Source of the DNA: a virus | Direction: 5' to 3' (one strand) | DNA length: 64,000 nt | Virus record (IMG/VR): IMGVR_UViG_3300009159_000048 | Location: 30,242-94,241 of that record | Shown: in pieces, positions 34,001 to 41,342 of the stretch | Layout of the letters: every line of letters begins with the position of its first letter | How positions within the stretch are numbered: the stretch's first letter is position 1 | Translations under genes and position numbers: made by a program | The notes under the pieces: generated by a model | What the model was told of the DNA's origin: nothing | Seen by the model: the letters and a program-made list of their open reading frames with translations, nothing else | The model's database searches: none

Positions 34001-36879
34001 GTTGGAGTTGAAGTTAAGTTATTGAATGCAAAAATATCAACTCTTGGTAAATTCTGATAAGTTACATAAATATCACCATTTATCGGATTCACTTCCATAT
34101 CAAATGACTCAGCAGTTGAGTTAGAAGCAGTTAAAGATATTACTGAAACAAGTGTATTCACAACAGGGTCAACAACATATAATTTATATCTTGATAAACA
34201 ATATAAATAATTATTGACCGTATTAAATTCCATCTCTATACTTTGAGTGTTACCAGGTAAAGATATTGTTGTTAAATAATCGCCATAGAATGAATCTATT
34301 GCAACTAAATCATCACCAAATAGTAATATAGAACTAGATAACTGAACATAGATTAAATCAACTAAGTTAGATGTACCAGGATATGTTGAATAGTTATAGG
34401 AATTAAAATTATAACTATTCGGATTAAATGCTAATGCAAAAGATAGTGGATTAAAATCACCACCAACAATACTATCAAATGGACCACCAACACCACCAGT
34501 AGGACCAGCAGGAACAACACATGCTGTCTGGCCAAATCCTAAACTAAAAGCCAAAGTTATAAATGCTGATGAGTTACATATAGCATTTGTTAATCCCCAG
34601 AATGGACCTTGATAACTCAAATTCATAACTGTTGGATCTAAGTACTCAATGACATACTCTTGGTTATTATAAGGATAAAACGTATTATTTATAGAGAATG
34701 CCATTCCGGTTGAGAATCCTTCCTGCTCAAATGAAACAGTAGCGGAACTTGGAAGTATAACCTCATTAGATGCGATTAATACACCCTCATTACCCTTTAA
34801 CTTATTTGTAATTTTATAATCTTCTATTCCTGGTAAATTTACTTTACCAGTTTTGATTGTATAATCTAGTCTTTGTTCTAAAGTTACAACATTAAAAACG
34901 ATTAAATTATTTATGTGTTCAATTATAATTCCAAAATCTAATAAGTATTCAGCATATTGAACATGCCACGAAGTAAGTGTAGAGTTTATATCCGGGAAAT
35001 TATTAGAATCATAAACAGTCGACTGTGGATAATCATCACCATTAATATTAATTGTTAAATAAGGACCTAAATCATAAAACAAAACTCTAGAATGTTCAAT
35101 GTAGTATGCTGCAGTGTCACCAACTTCAACAAAATCTAGTAACATTGGAACATTTGGATATTCAGTTCTAAAATGAATTGAATTATAAAAAACAGAAGTG
35201 AAACTCCCTGTATATTTCAATTCAGCGATTACTCCTAAAGAAAAAAGTCTAACATAATATAATGTCAACCAACTTCTTAAAGTTCTATCAATTGTTCTTT
35301 CCATATCTATTACAGAACCACTGTAAACAAAGATAGTCTCAACATCATATATTTGACCATTTATTGAAATTTTAAATCCAAAGGAATCTAAATCAGTGAA
35401 AATCACATTGATAGTGAAGTTTTCAGAATAGTTATAATTTAATTCTTTTGTTAAATTTTCTTTAACTCCTATTAATTTTTCATAAACACTCTTATAGTTA
35501 CCTATAGAATAAGTAGGACCAATAGCAGTATGGTAAAAATTAACTTTAGAATAATCACTAGCGTAAACTAAATCAGCTTTTAATTGATTGTTCTGATAAT
35601 AAAGGTCAATATTAAATATTGCTAAATCTTCTTTGTATTTTTCAACCGCCGAAGCTAATGTAACAGAAGCTGAACTAGTCCAACCAAAATCAAAATAATA
35701 TCTATCAGTAGTAAGATATATTTGAGCATTTAATAAATTTTCAACAGAAGTAGACTGGTCTACTTTTATATAAGTTGGATCACCCCAAAAATCTTCGTTA
35801 GTACTTGGATTTATATAAATCCAAGGAGAAACATAACTATGTGTATAAGCAATTTTACACTCTCTAATTTTATTATCATATAATACCTGTGACCCAGTAG
35901 CATAATAAGTAACGCTAGTTGTAGTATCAAAAAGAGGTATAGGAGCAACTGTAAAAAAGTTAACATTATTTATAGATCCAATTACCTTAAACTCAACTCC
36001 TGGTTTTAATATACTAGGATAGTTAGATGGATTTACATTTATTTTATTATCACCAGTGACATATAAATAATCATTATATACTCTAGGCACATCAGTTTTT
36101 GTAATAACCTCTATAATTAAATTTGTATCTATAGGTAAGGAAGACTTATTAACAAAATACTCAAAGTGATTCAAGTCAGTTAATCCTATATCATTAATAG
36201 TAAATGTATCATCATTTTTTACAGAACCAACAACATGTAATTTCTTTCCTTCATAAACTAAATCATAAAAATTTGGTTCAGACCACAATGCTAAATTATT
36301 CTCATAAAAGTTATTTATGTAATTATAAACACCGATTGCATTTATACCAGACATATAAACATCATTAAATGTTGTTTGATTAATATAGATATTATAATAA
36401 GTAGACTCAAATGTTGCATTATCCATTTGAGAAACTACCATTATTGCTCCCTTTTTACTACCAACAACAACATAAGTTCTATCTAAGTTATTGAATTCCA
36501 TTACAACAGAGTCAAACTTAACCAACGTTCCTAATGGAAAGTTAGTTTCAAAATTCTCACCATAAATCCACTTTGTGTAAAAAGTAGAATCATTATTTAC
36601 AGGTTCTATTAAATCAACTTTTAGATTTGAATATTTTGAACTATAGAAATGAGTACCATACTCATTAAAAAGTTGAAATTTTTGAGTTGTCAATTGACCG
36701 ACTAATTCAAAATCAAAAGTCGGAACCCTCTCAAGTGTATAAATACCATACGTCTTGAATGTATCAGTTGAGTTTTCATGGAATAGTATATCACCCTCCC
36801 ATCTTTGAGTTAAATCATTAAAATTAAAATTTAGGTAATCTCCCTCTTTATTAAAGAAATACAGATCCTGTTCTGCCAT
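31096..36879 (-). CDS. Giant tail/baseplate protein with beta-propeller and carbohydrate-binding-like module
   Basis: 1927 residues, the largest gene here. N-terminal 800 residues are beta-rich and repetitive. Residues about 850-1150 read as an NHL/YVTN-like beta-propeller (FNPLSFAL ... LYVVDPVVNTL, NPINGDIYVTY, FNSFEGDMYVTTD, LNQHDGDVYVSL). About 1440-1640 contains KKRKEMLMNKSQIYPYIGSY and a following AINYFGYNDL, which resembles baseplate wedge proteins where a chain folds back onto the baseplate (gp7 or gpI-like). Near 1745-1860 are two W-x5-Y-x-x-GD-x-V-like modules (WAPFTTYEKGDKVIYF), as in CBM5/12 chitin-binding domains. Likely a structural arm that also touches surface glycans. Confidence 0.65.
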   Translation of the reverse strand: MAEQDLYFFNKEGDYLNFNFNDLTQRWEGDILFHENSTDTFKTYGIYTLERVPTFDFELVGQLTTQKFQLFNEYGTHFYSSKYSNLKVDLIEPVNNDSTFYTKWIYGENFETNFPLGTLVKFDSVVMEFNNLDRTYVVVGSKKGAIMVVSQMDNATFESTYYNIYINQTTFNDVYMSGINAIGVYNYINNFYENNLALWSEPNFYDLVYEGKKLHVVGSVKNDDTFTINDIGLTDLNHFEYFVNKSSLPIDTNLIIEVITKTDVPRVYNDYLYVTGDNKINVNPSNYPSILKPGVEFKVIGSINNVNFFTVAPIPLFDTTTSVTYYATGSQVLYDNKIRECKIAYTHSYVSPWIYINPSTNEDFWGDPTYIKVDQSTSVENLLNAQIYLTTDRYYFDFGWTSSASVTLASAVEKYKEDLAIFNIDLYYQNNQLKADLVYASDYSKVNFYHTAIGPTYSIGNYKSVYEKLIGVKENLTKELNYNYSENFTINVIFTDLDSFGFKISINGQIYDVETIFVYSGSVIDMERTIDRTLRSWLTLYYVRLFSLGVIAELKYTGSFTSVFYNSIHFRTEYPNVPMLLDFVEVGDTAAYYIEHSRVLFYDLGPYLTININGDDYPQSTVYDSNNFPDINSTLTSWHVQYAEYLLDFGIIIEHINNLIVFNVVTLEQRLDYTIKTGKVNLPGIEDYKITNKLKGNEGVLIASNEVILPSSATVSFEQEGFSTGMAFSINNTFYPYNNQEYVIEYLDPTVMNLSYQGPFWGLTNAICNSSAFITLAFSLGFGQTACVVPAGPTGGVGGPFDSIVGGDFNPLSFALAFNPNSYNFNSYNYSTYPGTSNLVDLIYVQLSSSILLFGDDLVAIDSFYGDYLTTISLPGNTQSIEMEFNTVNNYLYCLSRYKLYVVDPVVNTLVSVISLTASNSTAESFDMEVNPINGDIYVTYQNLPRVDIFAFNNLTSTPTATLSPSTTGFPVSANRTGKMTFNSFEGDMYVTTDADELVRVNSNRTVQTTYGISGLTHSIFYEPVYESVYVYSTASLFRIDNGVTQSLSITTTNFNDIIFNNLTGEMNVSNNSGLYRLDLLSNTSTQIQGTAGHGYLVLNQHDGDVYVSLQGYTGSNGQIIAVDALDGTVKWNQSTGAPTTKIIYNPERDSVWSIQPSINSVAEVQVVLNGSIIINPATFSSIDDGSYGIFDPTYVPRESIWLQTREFFRRPRENFEGDVKVKYYWRWLTDQATEFFLYDFSGDLLPATGSYAYTGVKPLDSPVLNRIANKDITKVNYAAYQQTIFDKVEYELSYIDDSNDTTVSPVALETFIGYRSENEGALRTVLQLFKSEPIEFNILSNQYTNITFRTTDVNGDRRGEIFINETSSETFTGRGLKPGQNLVIYIRDNTNNKNQYISRNNSIIVKIRNVFTKYLIVDFFNVNTDVMLQENTVLQNYPQTGKTTYLKCTFKVKDKEVGRFVTYGQTEEEDIRFKIELSNLGKLISPDEVFIFKEYDINEGGIDWPFLNKKRKEMLMNKSQIYPYIGSYKSLINAINYFGYNDLQLNEYYRNINAESKQFGQLFKVEIPDIFDNTIKGWNEKDFLKMTLPNPNYEDTNLFNLTYFITDFDGNFILDYTLDEIIIKLQGLKYWLKRNIIPLTHKIMDVTGRTYLNSGSSIQHQTFDVSIFNMKQEMTPVTFKMNEAYLSPVNSGSTVYNCVLDFYSIIPGLTSPYFEFPRPEVAPYREATLSAPDYFNVRIRTYKTYKEWAPFTTYEKGDKVIYFELLYESVIDNNRVKNPRKFENSALWSSSDNYSVSSVVKYEDDFYVYSGLGSTASVSLTVPPTPNFPPNLDPQNWLKVTEWKRISLEPVQTIHEYREGTSLKPFNFTADSNIDPFVVIEVTSDNGYGQIYTDKKSYYLKGLKDLPEEYAYIDPIGPFEPISPVY

Positions 36880-36899
36880 TTATAAACTTAGGTTTTGAT

Positions 36900-36910
36900 T
36901 ATATATTAAT
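36900..36910 (-). promoter_or_regulatory. Candidate late promoter for the giant baseplate gene
   Basis: Minus-strand ATTAATATATA, 20 nt before the ATG at 36879. Confidence 0.5.
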
Positions 36911-36932
36911 TTTAGATTTCTTGATAGACAAA

Positions 36933-36943
36933 ATTAATATATA
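36933..36943 (+). promoter_or_regulatory. Candidate late promoter abutting the gene at 36948
   Basis: ATTAATATATA with a 4 nt gap to the ATG. Confidence 0.5.
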
Positions 36944-36947
36944 ACTT

Positions 36948-37307
36948 ATGAAATTAATTAGATACTCTGAGTTTATTAATGAATCGTTCTTTAGAAAATT
37001 AAGAACAAAGAAGAATAAAATAAACTATTCTGATAAAATCGAAAATTGCAAAAACGAAATAATCTCTTTCTTAGAAGAAAATGGAGTTTTTAGCTGGAAC
37101 GATTTCGAGAAAATGAACACATTTAAAAGAGATGTCGTTAATAAGATAATTGATAAATCAGTAGATACTCTCAATGATGTGAAAGAAGTCGTTTTTAGAA
37201 TAAGATTACATCTATCTAATCCTTTACAACTGAGAGAATATGTAAAGGAACTAGAATATCAAGAGGAATATGAAAAATGTGCAAAAATTTTACAAAAAAT
37301 TAGATAA
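36948..37307 (+). CDS. Candidate internal head protein with UVR-like C-terminal motif
   Basis: 119 residues. The leader MKLIRYSEFINES is the best match in the window to T4 MKTYQEFIAEA, and F-I-N-E|S is an ideal gp21-type site. The middle is helical and basic. The C-terminal LREYVKELEYQEEYEKCAKI has the L-E-x-x-E-x-Y-E-x-C/A-x-x-I pattern of UVR motifs (UvrB/UvrC, McsA, ClpC contacts), shared with the small protein at 41144. Probably packaged and possibly able to bind a host partner; both points are inferences. 4 nt before the next leader-bearing gene. Confidence 0.65.
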   Translation: MKLIRYSEFINESFFRKLRTKKNKINYSDKIENCKNEIISFLEENGVFSWNDFEKMNTFKRDVVNKIIDKSVDTLNDVKEVVFRIRLHLSNPLQLREYVKELEYQEEYEKCAKILQKIR

Positions 37308-37311
37308 AACT

Positions 37312-37770
37312 ATGAAAATAAAAAGATTTGAATCAAAAGAAGAAAAAGTAAAAAACCAAGAGGTTTTATTTACTGCTAAATCCTTAGAAAAAAATAAGGA
37401 AGAAAAACCATCATTCAAAACTGAAGTTGAGGATAATGAAAAAGTTCAGAAAGAATTCAAGAAGTCAATGGATAAAATTGAAAAGTTTGAAAATTTTATA
37501 ATTGAGATAGGAGTTAAACAAACTGATGATTCTGAAGAACAGAAACTTTTAGGTGGTCCTGAATCTTCACACACTGTACATGATAATAACATGAGAAATA
37601 TGGAGAGTGAGAAAGAAGTTGGTTGTGGATGTTGTGACCAATGTAATGGACAAGAAGACTGTGAATGTTGTAACGACTGTACTTGTGGTTCTGATTTAGA
37701 AGAGTCTAATCCAGAAACAGATGTTAAAGTTATGAATATTGCTGACTTTATAGAGTTATTAAATAAATAA
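37312..37770 (+). CDS. Candidate internal head protein with metallothionein-like cysteine cluster
   Basis: 152 residues from ATG 37312. An ATG at 37270 inside the previous gene is less likely, because 37312 gives the leader MKIKRFESKEE. Residues about 20-100 are highly charged. Residues 105-125 hold nine cysteines in 21 positions, as two similar halves CGCCDQC and CECCNDC plus TC, followed by acidic residues. Such density is typical of metal-thiolate clusters (metallothioneins) or a zinc-binding knot. No membrane segment. Function unknown; metal storage, redox buffering or a packaged zinc-site effector are possible. Confidence 0.65.
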   Translation: MKIKRFESKEEKVKNQEVLFTAKSLEKNKEEKPSFKTEVEDNEKVQKEFKKSMDKIEKFENFIIEIGVKQTDDSEEQKLLGGPESSHTVHDNNMRNMESEKEVGCGCCDQCNGQEDCECCNDCTCGSDLEESNPETDVKVMNIADFIELLNK

Positions 37771-37778
37771 TCAATAAT

Positions 37779-38363
37779 ATGAAAATTATTAAATTCACAG
37801 AATCTATTAATATATCAGAGTCTCTAAAATACCATTTAGATAATAATAAACCTATTACTGAAAATATATTCAGACCAGGTTCAGAAGCTTTCTATGAAGT
37901 AATCAAAGAAGCTAGAGAACTATTTGACTTAGGTAGAGTTAATCTATGTGATGTTGATAAAGAACTTTACGAATCAACTGATATTGGTAAGTTTGGAATG
38001 TTCAACGGTGAACTAGTTCCTTTAGATTTACCAATGGAAAATATAGAAGAGATAAGAGAGGAAGCCGAATATAAAGGTAAAGAAGTTAAATTAAATTATC
38101 CTACAAGAAGCTCAGGTCCTAAGAAATATAAAGTATATGTAAAGAATCCTAAAACTGGTAGGGTTAAAGTTGTAAATTTTGGTGATGTGAAAGGTGGATT
38201 GACAGCTAAAGTTAATAATCCAGGGGCTAGAAAAAGTTTCGTAGCAAGGCATAATTGTAAAAGAAAATGGAAACCTGAAGACAAATTATCTGCTGGATTT
38301 TGGTCATGTAGACTTCCCAAATTTAAGCACTTAGTTTCAACAACTTACAATGGTTATTGGTAA
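37779..38363 (+). CDS. Leader-bearing protein with DUF5872-like C-terminal domain
   Basis: 194 residues. Leader MKIIKFTESINISES with I-S-E|S. The C-terminal 85 residues are a compact basic domain: KKYKVYVKNPKTGRVKVVNF, GD, then NNPGARKSFVARHNCKRKW, LSAGFWSCRLPKF. I recall this arrangement (KVYVK-PKTG-VK-V-FGD ... RKSF-ARH-C ... YWSC) as a domain common in T4-like marine phages and annotated DUF5872; the conserved Cys/His set suggests a zinc site. The role is not established. The N-terminal targeting-like leader suggests head association. Confidence 0.75.
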   Translation: MKIIKFTESINISESLKYHLDNNKPITENIFRPGSEAFYEVIKEARELFDLGRVNLCDVDKELYESTDIGKFGMFNGELVPLDLPMENIEEIREEAEYKGKEVKLNYPTRSSGPKKYKVYVKNPKTGRVKVVNFGDVKGGLTAKVNNPGARKSFVARHNCKRKWKPEDKLSAGFWSCRLPKFKHLVSTTYNGYW

Positions 38364-38394
38364 TCCAATAACACTTTATAGGGACTGCATATTA

Positions 38395-38405
38395 TTTAAT
38401 ATATA
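38395..38405 (+). promoter_or_regulatory. Candidate late promoter abutting the homing endonuclease gene
   Basis: TTTAATATATA with a 4 nt gap to the ATG at 38410. Confidence 0.5.
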
Positions 38406-38409
38406 GAAT

Positions 38410-39837
38410 ATGAAAAATATTTTATATCAAATTGTAATAGAGGAACATAAGCATCTACTCAAAAAAACGGGTGTTTATAAGATACTAAATAAAGAAAACA
38501 ATAAGGTTTATATTGGTTCCACATCTCAAAGGTTTTCAAATAGACTCTCTAATCATATTAGAGAGTTAATTGAAGACAGACACCATTCAAAGTATTTACA
38601 AAATTCATATAATAAAAGAAAAGATATTAATAAATTTGAAATATCGATTTTAGATGTATGTGAACCAGAAGAATGTTTATTATTTGAGCAAAAGTGGCTA
38701 GACATTTATAAGTCATATATAAAAGAATTTGGATATAATATTTGCCCAATTGCTGGATCATGTTTAGGTATAAAAAAATCTAAAGAGGAAAAAATAAAAA
38801 TATTCGAAAGAAGTAGATGTCTATCAGATAACCAAATAATTGAAATATTCAAACTTAGGAATGACCTAAAACTCTCATATAGATTAATTTCAGAAGGAAT
38901 GAATATCACAAAAAATCAAGTTGCGTCAATTTTAACAAAACCTATTAAATATAAATATGTTAAAGAGAAATATAAATTAGAGTTAAAAGTAAGATTTGAA
39001 AAAGAGTTCACAAAATATGATATAATTAAAATTCACAATCTATATGAAATAGAGAAATTTTCTATTCGAGATATATCAGAGATAATGAAGTTAAGTCTTA
39101 TAAAATTAAAACATCTAATTTACAATGAAAAATTATATTTAATAGAAAAAGAAAATTTGAAATTTAATGTAGATAAAAATAGAAAAAATAAAATCTATAA
39201 GAGAAAAAAAAGACCATTTGGTATTAAAGTGAATAAGACCATTATATCGGAGCTGGAGATTAGTGAAGTTTTTAATCTTAAATATAATTCAAATCTTAAA
39301 AATGATGAAATATTAGAAAAGACAGGCATCACATTAAAGGATATTAAATTGATTCTATCTTATATATATCAAAGAAGAAAATACAATCAACTCTATATTT
39401 CTCTTAAAACACAATTTAATCTAAGAGAAAAAAGAACAGTTCTTAGTGAAGTGGATATAGTTGGGATATTTAATGACTATAATAGTGGAAAATATCTCAT
39501 AGAAGAATTAAATGAAAAATACAATTTTAATGATGTTGGTGTGATTATACAAAAATCGGATAGAATATCTAATTACTATAAGGATATAATTAATAAAAAT
39601 AACCTTAGAGTAGATAAATCATCAACAAAAAACAAAGAAATTAAATCCAAATCCATGTCTGAAATGAATAAAAAAAGAGCTAAGACTTATGAGATAGTAA
39701 ATCCAGAAGGAATTAAAACTAAAATAACAAATTTAGCAGAGTTTAGCAGAGATAATGGCCTGGATGCCGCGAATCTATCAAGAGTTTCAAAAAATGGGAA
39801 ATCATACAAAGGGTGGAAGTGTATTTGCTTAGATTAA
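38410..39837 (+). CDS. GIY-YIG homing endonuclease
   Basis: 475 residues. GIY-YIG nuclease at about residues 15-110: GVYKILNKENNKVYIGST, a catalytic Arg in RFSNRLSNH, and Glu in LLFEQKWLDIY. After it come at least four helix-turn-helix-like repeats with an I-x-x-I-F-x-L/N-x-Y/R pattern (about 140-380), each a candidate DNA-reading module, and a C-terminal NUMOD-like stretch AEFSRDNGLDAANLSRV ... YKGWKC. Free-standing, SegA-like, between genes that carry capsid-targeting leaders. No group I intron was recognised around it. It uses its own late-type motif. Likely a selfish element. Confidence 0.88.
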   Translation: MKNILYQIVIEEHKHLLKKTGVYKILNKENNKVYIGSTSQRFSNRLSNHIRELIEDRHHSKYLQNSYNKRKDINKFEISILDVCEPEECLLFEQKWLDIYKSYIKEFGYNICPIAGSCLGIKKSKEEKIKIFERSRCLSDNQIIEIFKLRNDLKLSYRLISEGMNITKNQVASILTKPIKYKYVKEKYKLELKVRFEKEFTKYDIIKIHNLYEIEKFSIRDISEIMKLSLIKLKHLIYNEKLYLIEKENLKFNVDKNRKNKIYKRKKRPFGIKVNKTIISELEISEVFNLKYNSNLKNDEILEKTGITLKDIKLILSYIYQRRKYNQLYISLKTQFNLREKRTVLSEVDIVGIFNDYNSGKYLIEELNEKYNFNDVGVIIQKSDRISNYYKDIINKNNLRVDKSSTKNKEIKSKSMSEMNKKRAKTYEIVNPEGIKTKITNLAEFSRDNGLDAANLSRVSKNGKSYKGWKCICLD

Positions 39838-39843
39838 TATATA
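39833..39843 (+). promoter_or_regulatory. Candidate late promoter abutting the gene at 39848
   Basis: ATTAATATATA, overlapping the stop codon of the endonuclease gene, 4 nt before the ATG. Confidence 0.5.
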
Positions 39844-39847
39844 GTAT

Positions 39848-40654
39848 ATGAAACACTTAAAAACATATCAAATATTTGAATCTGAATTTTTTACAATCAG
39901 TGACGAGAGAAGAAAAAAACTAATTGATTATATAAATAGTAGTTTAGATGGCGCGGATATGGATTTTTCTTCTTGGATATATCAAAATATAATTCGGGGA
40001 AAAGAAGAACATACAGAACTTAATGATTTTATTCAAAAATTATCTCCTAATTGGAAAAAAATACTTGATGAATACTTAGCTAAGTATAAAAGTGGAGTAA
40101 TGAAAATTGGACAAGATGACCAAAATGAGTGGTTTGGTGTAAATTATAACTCAAGTCTTAAACAAAAAGAAGTAATAGGTGATCAGGAGATAACAAAAAA
40201 CTTTTATGTAACATTTGAGAAAAGCGAAGACAACCTGAAAAGATGGTTCAATGGACTCGGAACTCTTATAAGTGACTTTTACAAAGCTTGCACAGAAGGT
40301 GAATTAAAAAACTCGGCAATTTCTTTCAAATGTGGATATGATGGTAAACATTTTATAGAAGACAATGACCATCTAAAGTTTTATTGGTATAAAGATGATG
40401 ATAAAAATAAAGTATTAGAAGTATATAATAATTGGTTGAAGAAAACTGGTATACAAACTAAGAAAAGAGCTTATGATTTTGGAATAGACACTGCAAAAGG
40501 TAGAGATAAAAATAGCTTTGGTCTAATGGTTGCAACTAAGGTGAATAACCAGTTTCAAAAACTTAAATCACAGTATGGAAAAAAGTTTACATCTGAACAA
40601 TATGCAGATTATATAATAGATATGTTAAACAAAACAAAGTTTAAAATTGATTAA
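39848..40654 (+). CDS. Candidate internal head protein
   Basis: 268 residues. Leader MKHLKTYQIFESE contains TYQ-x-F-x-x-E, nearly the T4 TYQEFIAE core. The body is mixed alpha/beta and soluble: SSWIYQNIIRGKEEH, DDQNEWFGVNYNSSL, SFKCGYDGKHFIEDNDHLKF, and a C-terminal KRAYDFGIDTAKGRDKNSFG. No motif I can assign. Its 3' end abuts the cupin-like gene (next ATG overlaps within 2 nt). Packaging is inferred from the leader only. Confidence 0.65.
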   Translation: MKHLKTYQIFESEFFTISDERRKKLIDYINSSLDGADMDFSSWIYQNIIRGKEEHTELNDFIQKLSPNWKKILDEYLAKYKSGVMKIGQDDQNEWFGVNYNSSLKQKEVIGDQEITKNFYVTFEKSEDNLKRWFNGLGTLISDFYKACTEGELKNSAISFKCGYDGKHFIEDNDHLKFYWYKDDDKNKVLEVYNNWLKKTGIQTKKRAYDFGIDTAKGRDKNSFGLMVATKVNNQFQKLKSQYGKKFTSEQYADYIIDMLNKTKFKID

Positions 40655-40655
40655 T

Positions 40656-40925
40656 ATGACACTTCCATTTCAAGAAACTAAATTAGGTGATAATACATTT
40701 ATCAGAGAGTTCGTTCAAGATACTGATTCTGGAGAGTTTACTTGGCATCGTGACCGTGAATCTCGTACAATTGAATCTATCGGTGAAACAGACTGGTTAA
40801 TTCAAATTGATAATGAACTTCCGAAAAAGATTGAAGGAGAAGTATTTATACCAATGGGTGTTTATCATAGACTAATAAAAGGAACTAGAAATCTTAAAAT
40901 TAAACTTCAGAAGATCCAAAATTGA
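40656..40925 (+). CDS. Cupin-like conserved phage protein
   Basis: 89 residues from ATG 40656; a TTG at 40647 is a weaker start. The block FTWHRDRESRTIES, then WLIQIDNELPKKIEGEVFIP, then YHRLIKGTRNLKIKL matches a small protein I recall from many T4-like phages (W-H-R-D ... G-W-x-x-Q-x-D-x-x-L-P ... I-P-x-x-x-Y-H-R). The paired His residues in beta strands and the small size suggest a cupin-like barrel, perhaps metal-binding. Function unknown. Confidence 0.75.
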   Translation: MTLPFQETKLGDNTFIREFVQDTDSGEFTWHRDRESRTIESIGETDWLIQIDNELPKKIEGEVFIPMGVYHRLIKGTRNLKIKLQKIQN

Positions 40926-41160
40926 TATTTCCGTAAAAGTTATTATTTATAATCTTTTTAGAATATCTACTTGTAATTGATTTACTTGGAGAAAATTCAT
41001 CTTTAATATCTAATCCTAAATCAAATATCTTATTGATCTTTCTTTTTCTACTTACGTTCTTAGAAGTATATCCAGATATAACAGAAGTAGTAGTCATTGG
41101 AATATAAGGAGCATAAATATAACCACTTTCTAAACTACCTTTCTTACCTATAGCTGACAT
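40900..41160 (-). CDS. Short protein matching the C-terminal segment of T4 gp23 capsid protein
   Basis: 86 residues. AIGKKGSLESGYIYAPYIPM lines up with gp23 TVGYKGPNEMDAGIYYAPYV, and FSPSKSITSRY with FQPVMGFKTRY; the end NNNFYGNINF recalls gp23's NAYFRRVYV end. A basic insertion (SRKRKINKIF) lies between. It begins exactly where the gp23 C-terminal strand begins. On the minus strand, overlapping the cupin-like gene tail-to-tail by 26 nt and coupled to 41144. Could be a remnant, an accessory capsid protein or one part of a split capsid protein. Confidence 0.7.
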   Translation of the reverse strand: MSAIGKKGSLESGYIYAPYIPMTTTSVISGYTSKNVSRKRKINKIFDLGLDIKDEFSPSKSITSRYSKKIINNNFYGNINFGSSEV

Positions 41161-41341
41161 AGTTTAATTTATGGTTGAATCTAAATTCAATAAATTCTTT
41201 TATTTTTATACACTTCTCAAACTCGTCTTGTTGTTCAAGTTCTCTGAGAACTTTAGTCAAATAATTTTTAGAATATATTCTAAAATCAGTTGTGTAAGGT
41301 TTATTTGACATACATCTATCAAATATCTCTAAAGCATTCAT
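41144..41341 (-). CDS. Small protein with UVR-like motif
   Basis: 65 residues. LTKVLRELEQQDEFEKCIKI has the same pattern as the C-terminus of 36948-37307 and resembles the UVR motif, a helical hairpin used for protein contacts in UvrB-UvrC and Clp partners. The N-terminus has a single Cys near MNALEIFDRC. It overlaps the gp23-like fragment gene by 17 nt and follows gp47 by 1 nt, so it is in the gp47 transcript. Function unknown. Confidence 0.6.
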   Translation of the reverse strand: MNALEIFDRCMSNKPYTTDFRIYSKNYLTKVLRELEQQDEFEKCIKIKEFIEFRFNHKLNYVSYR

Positions 41342-41342
41342 A

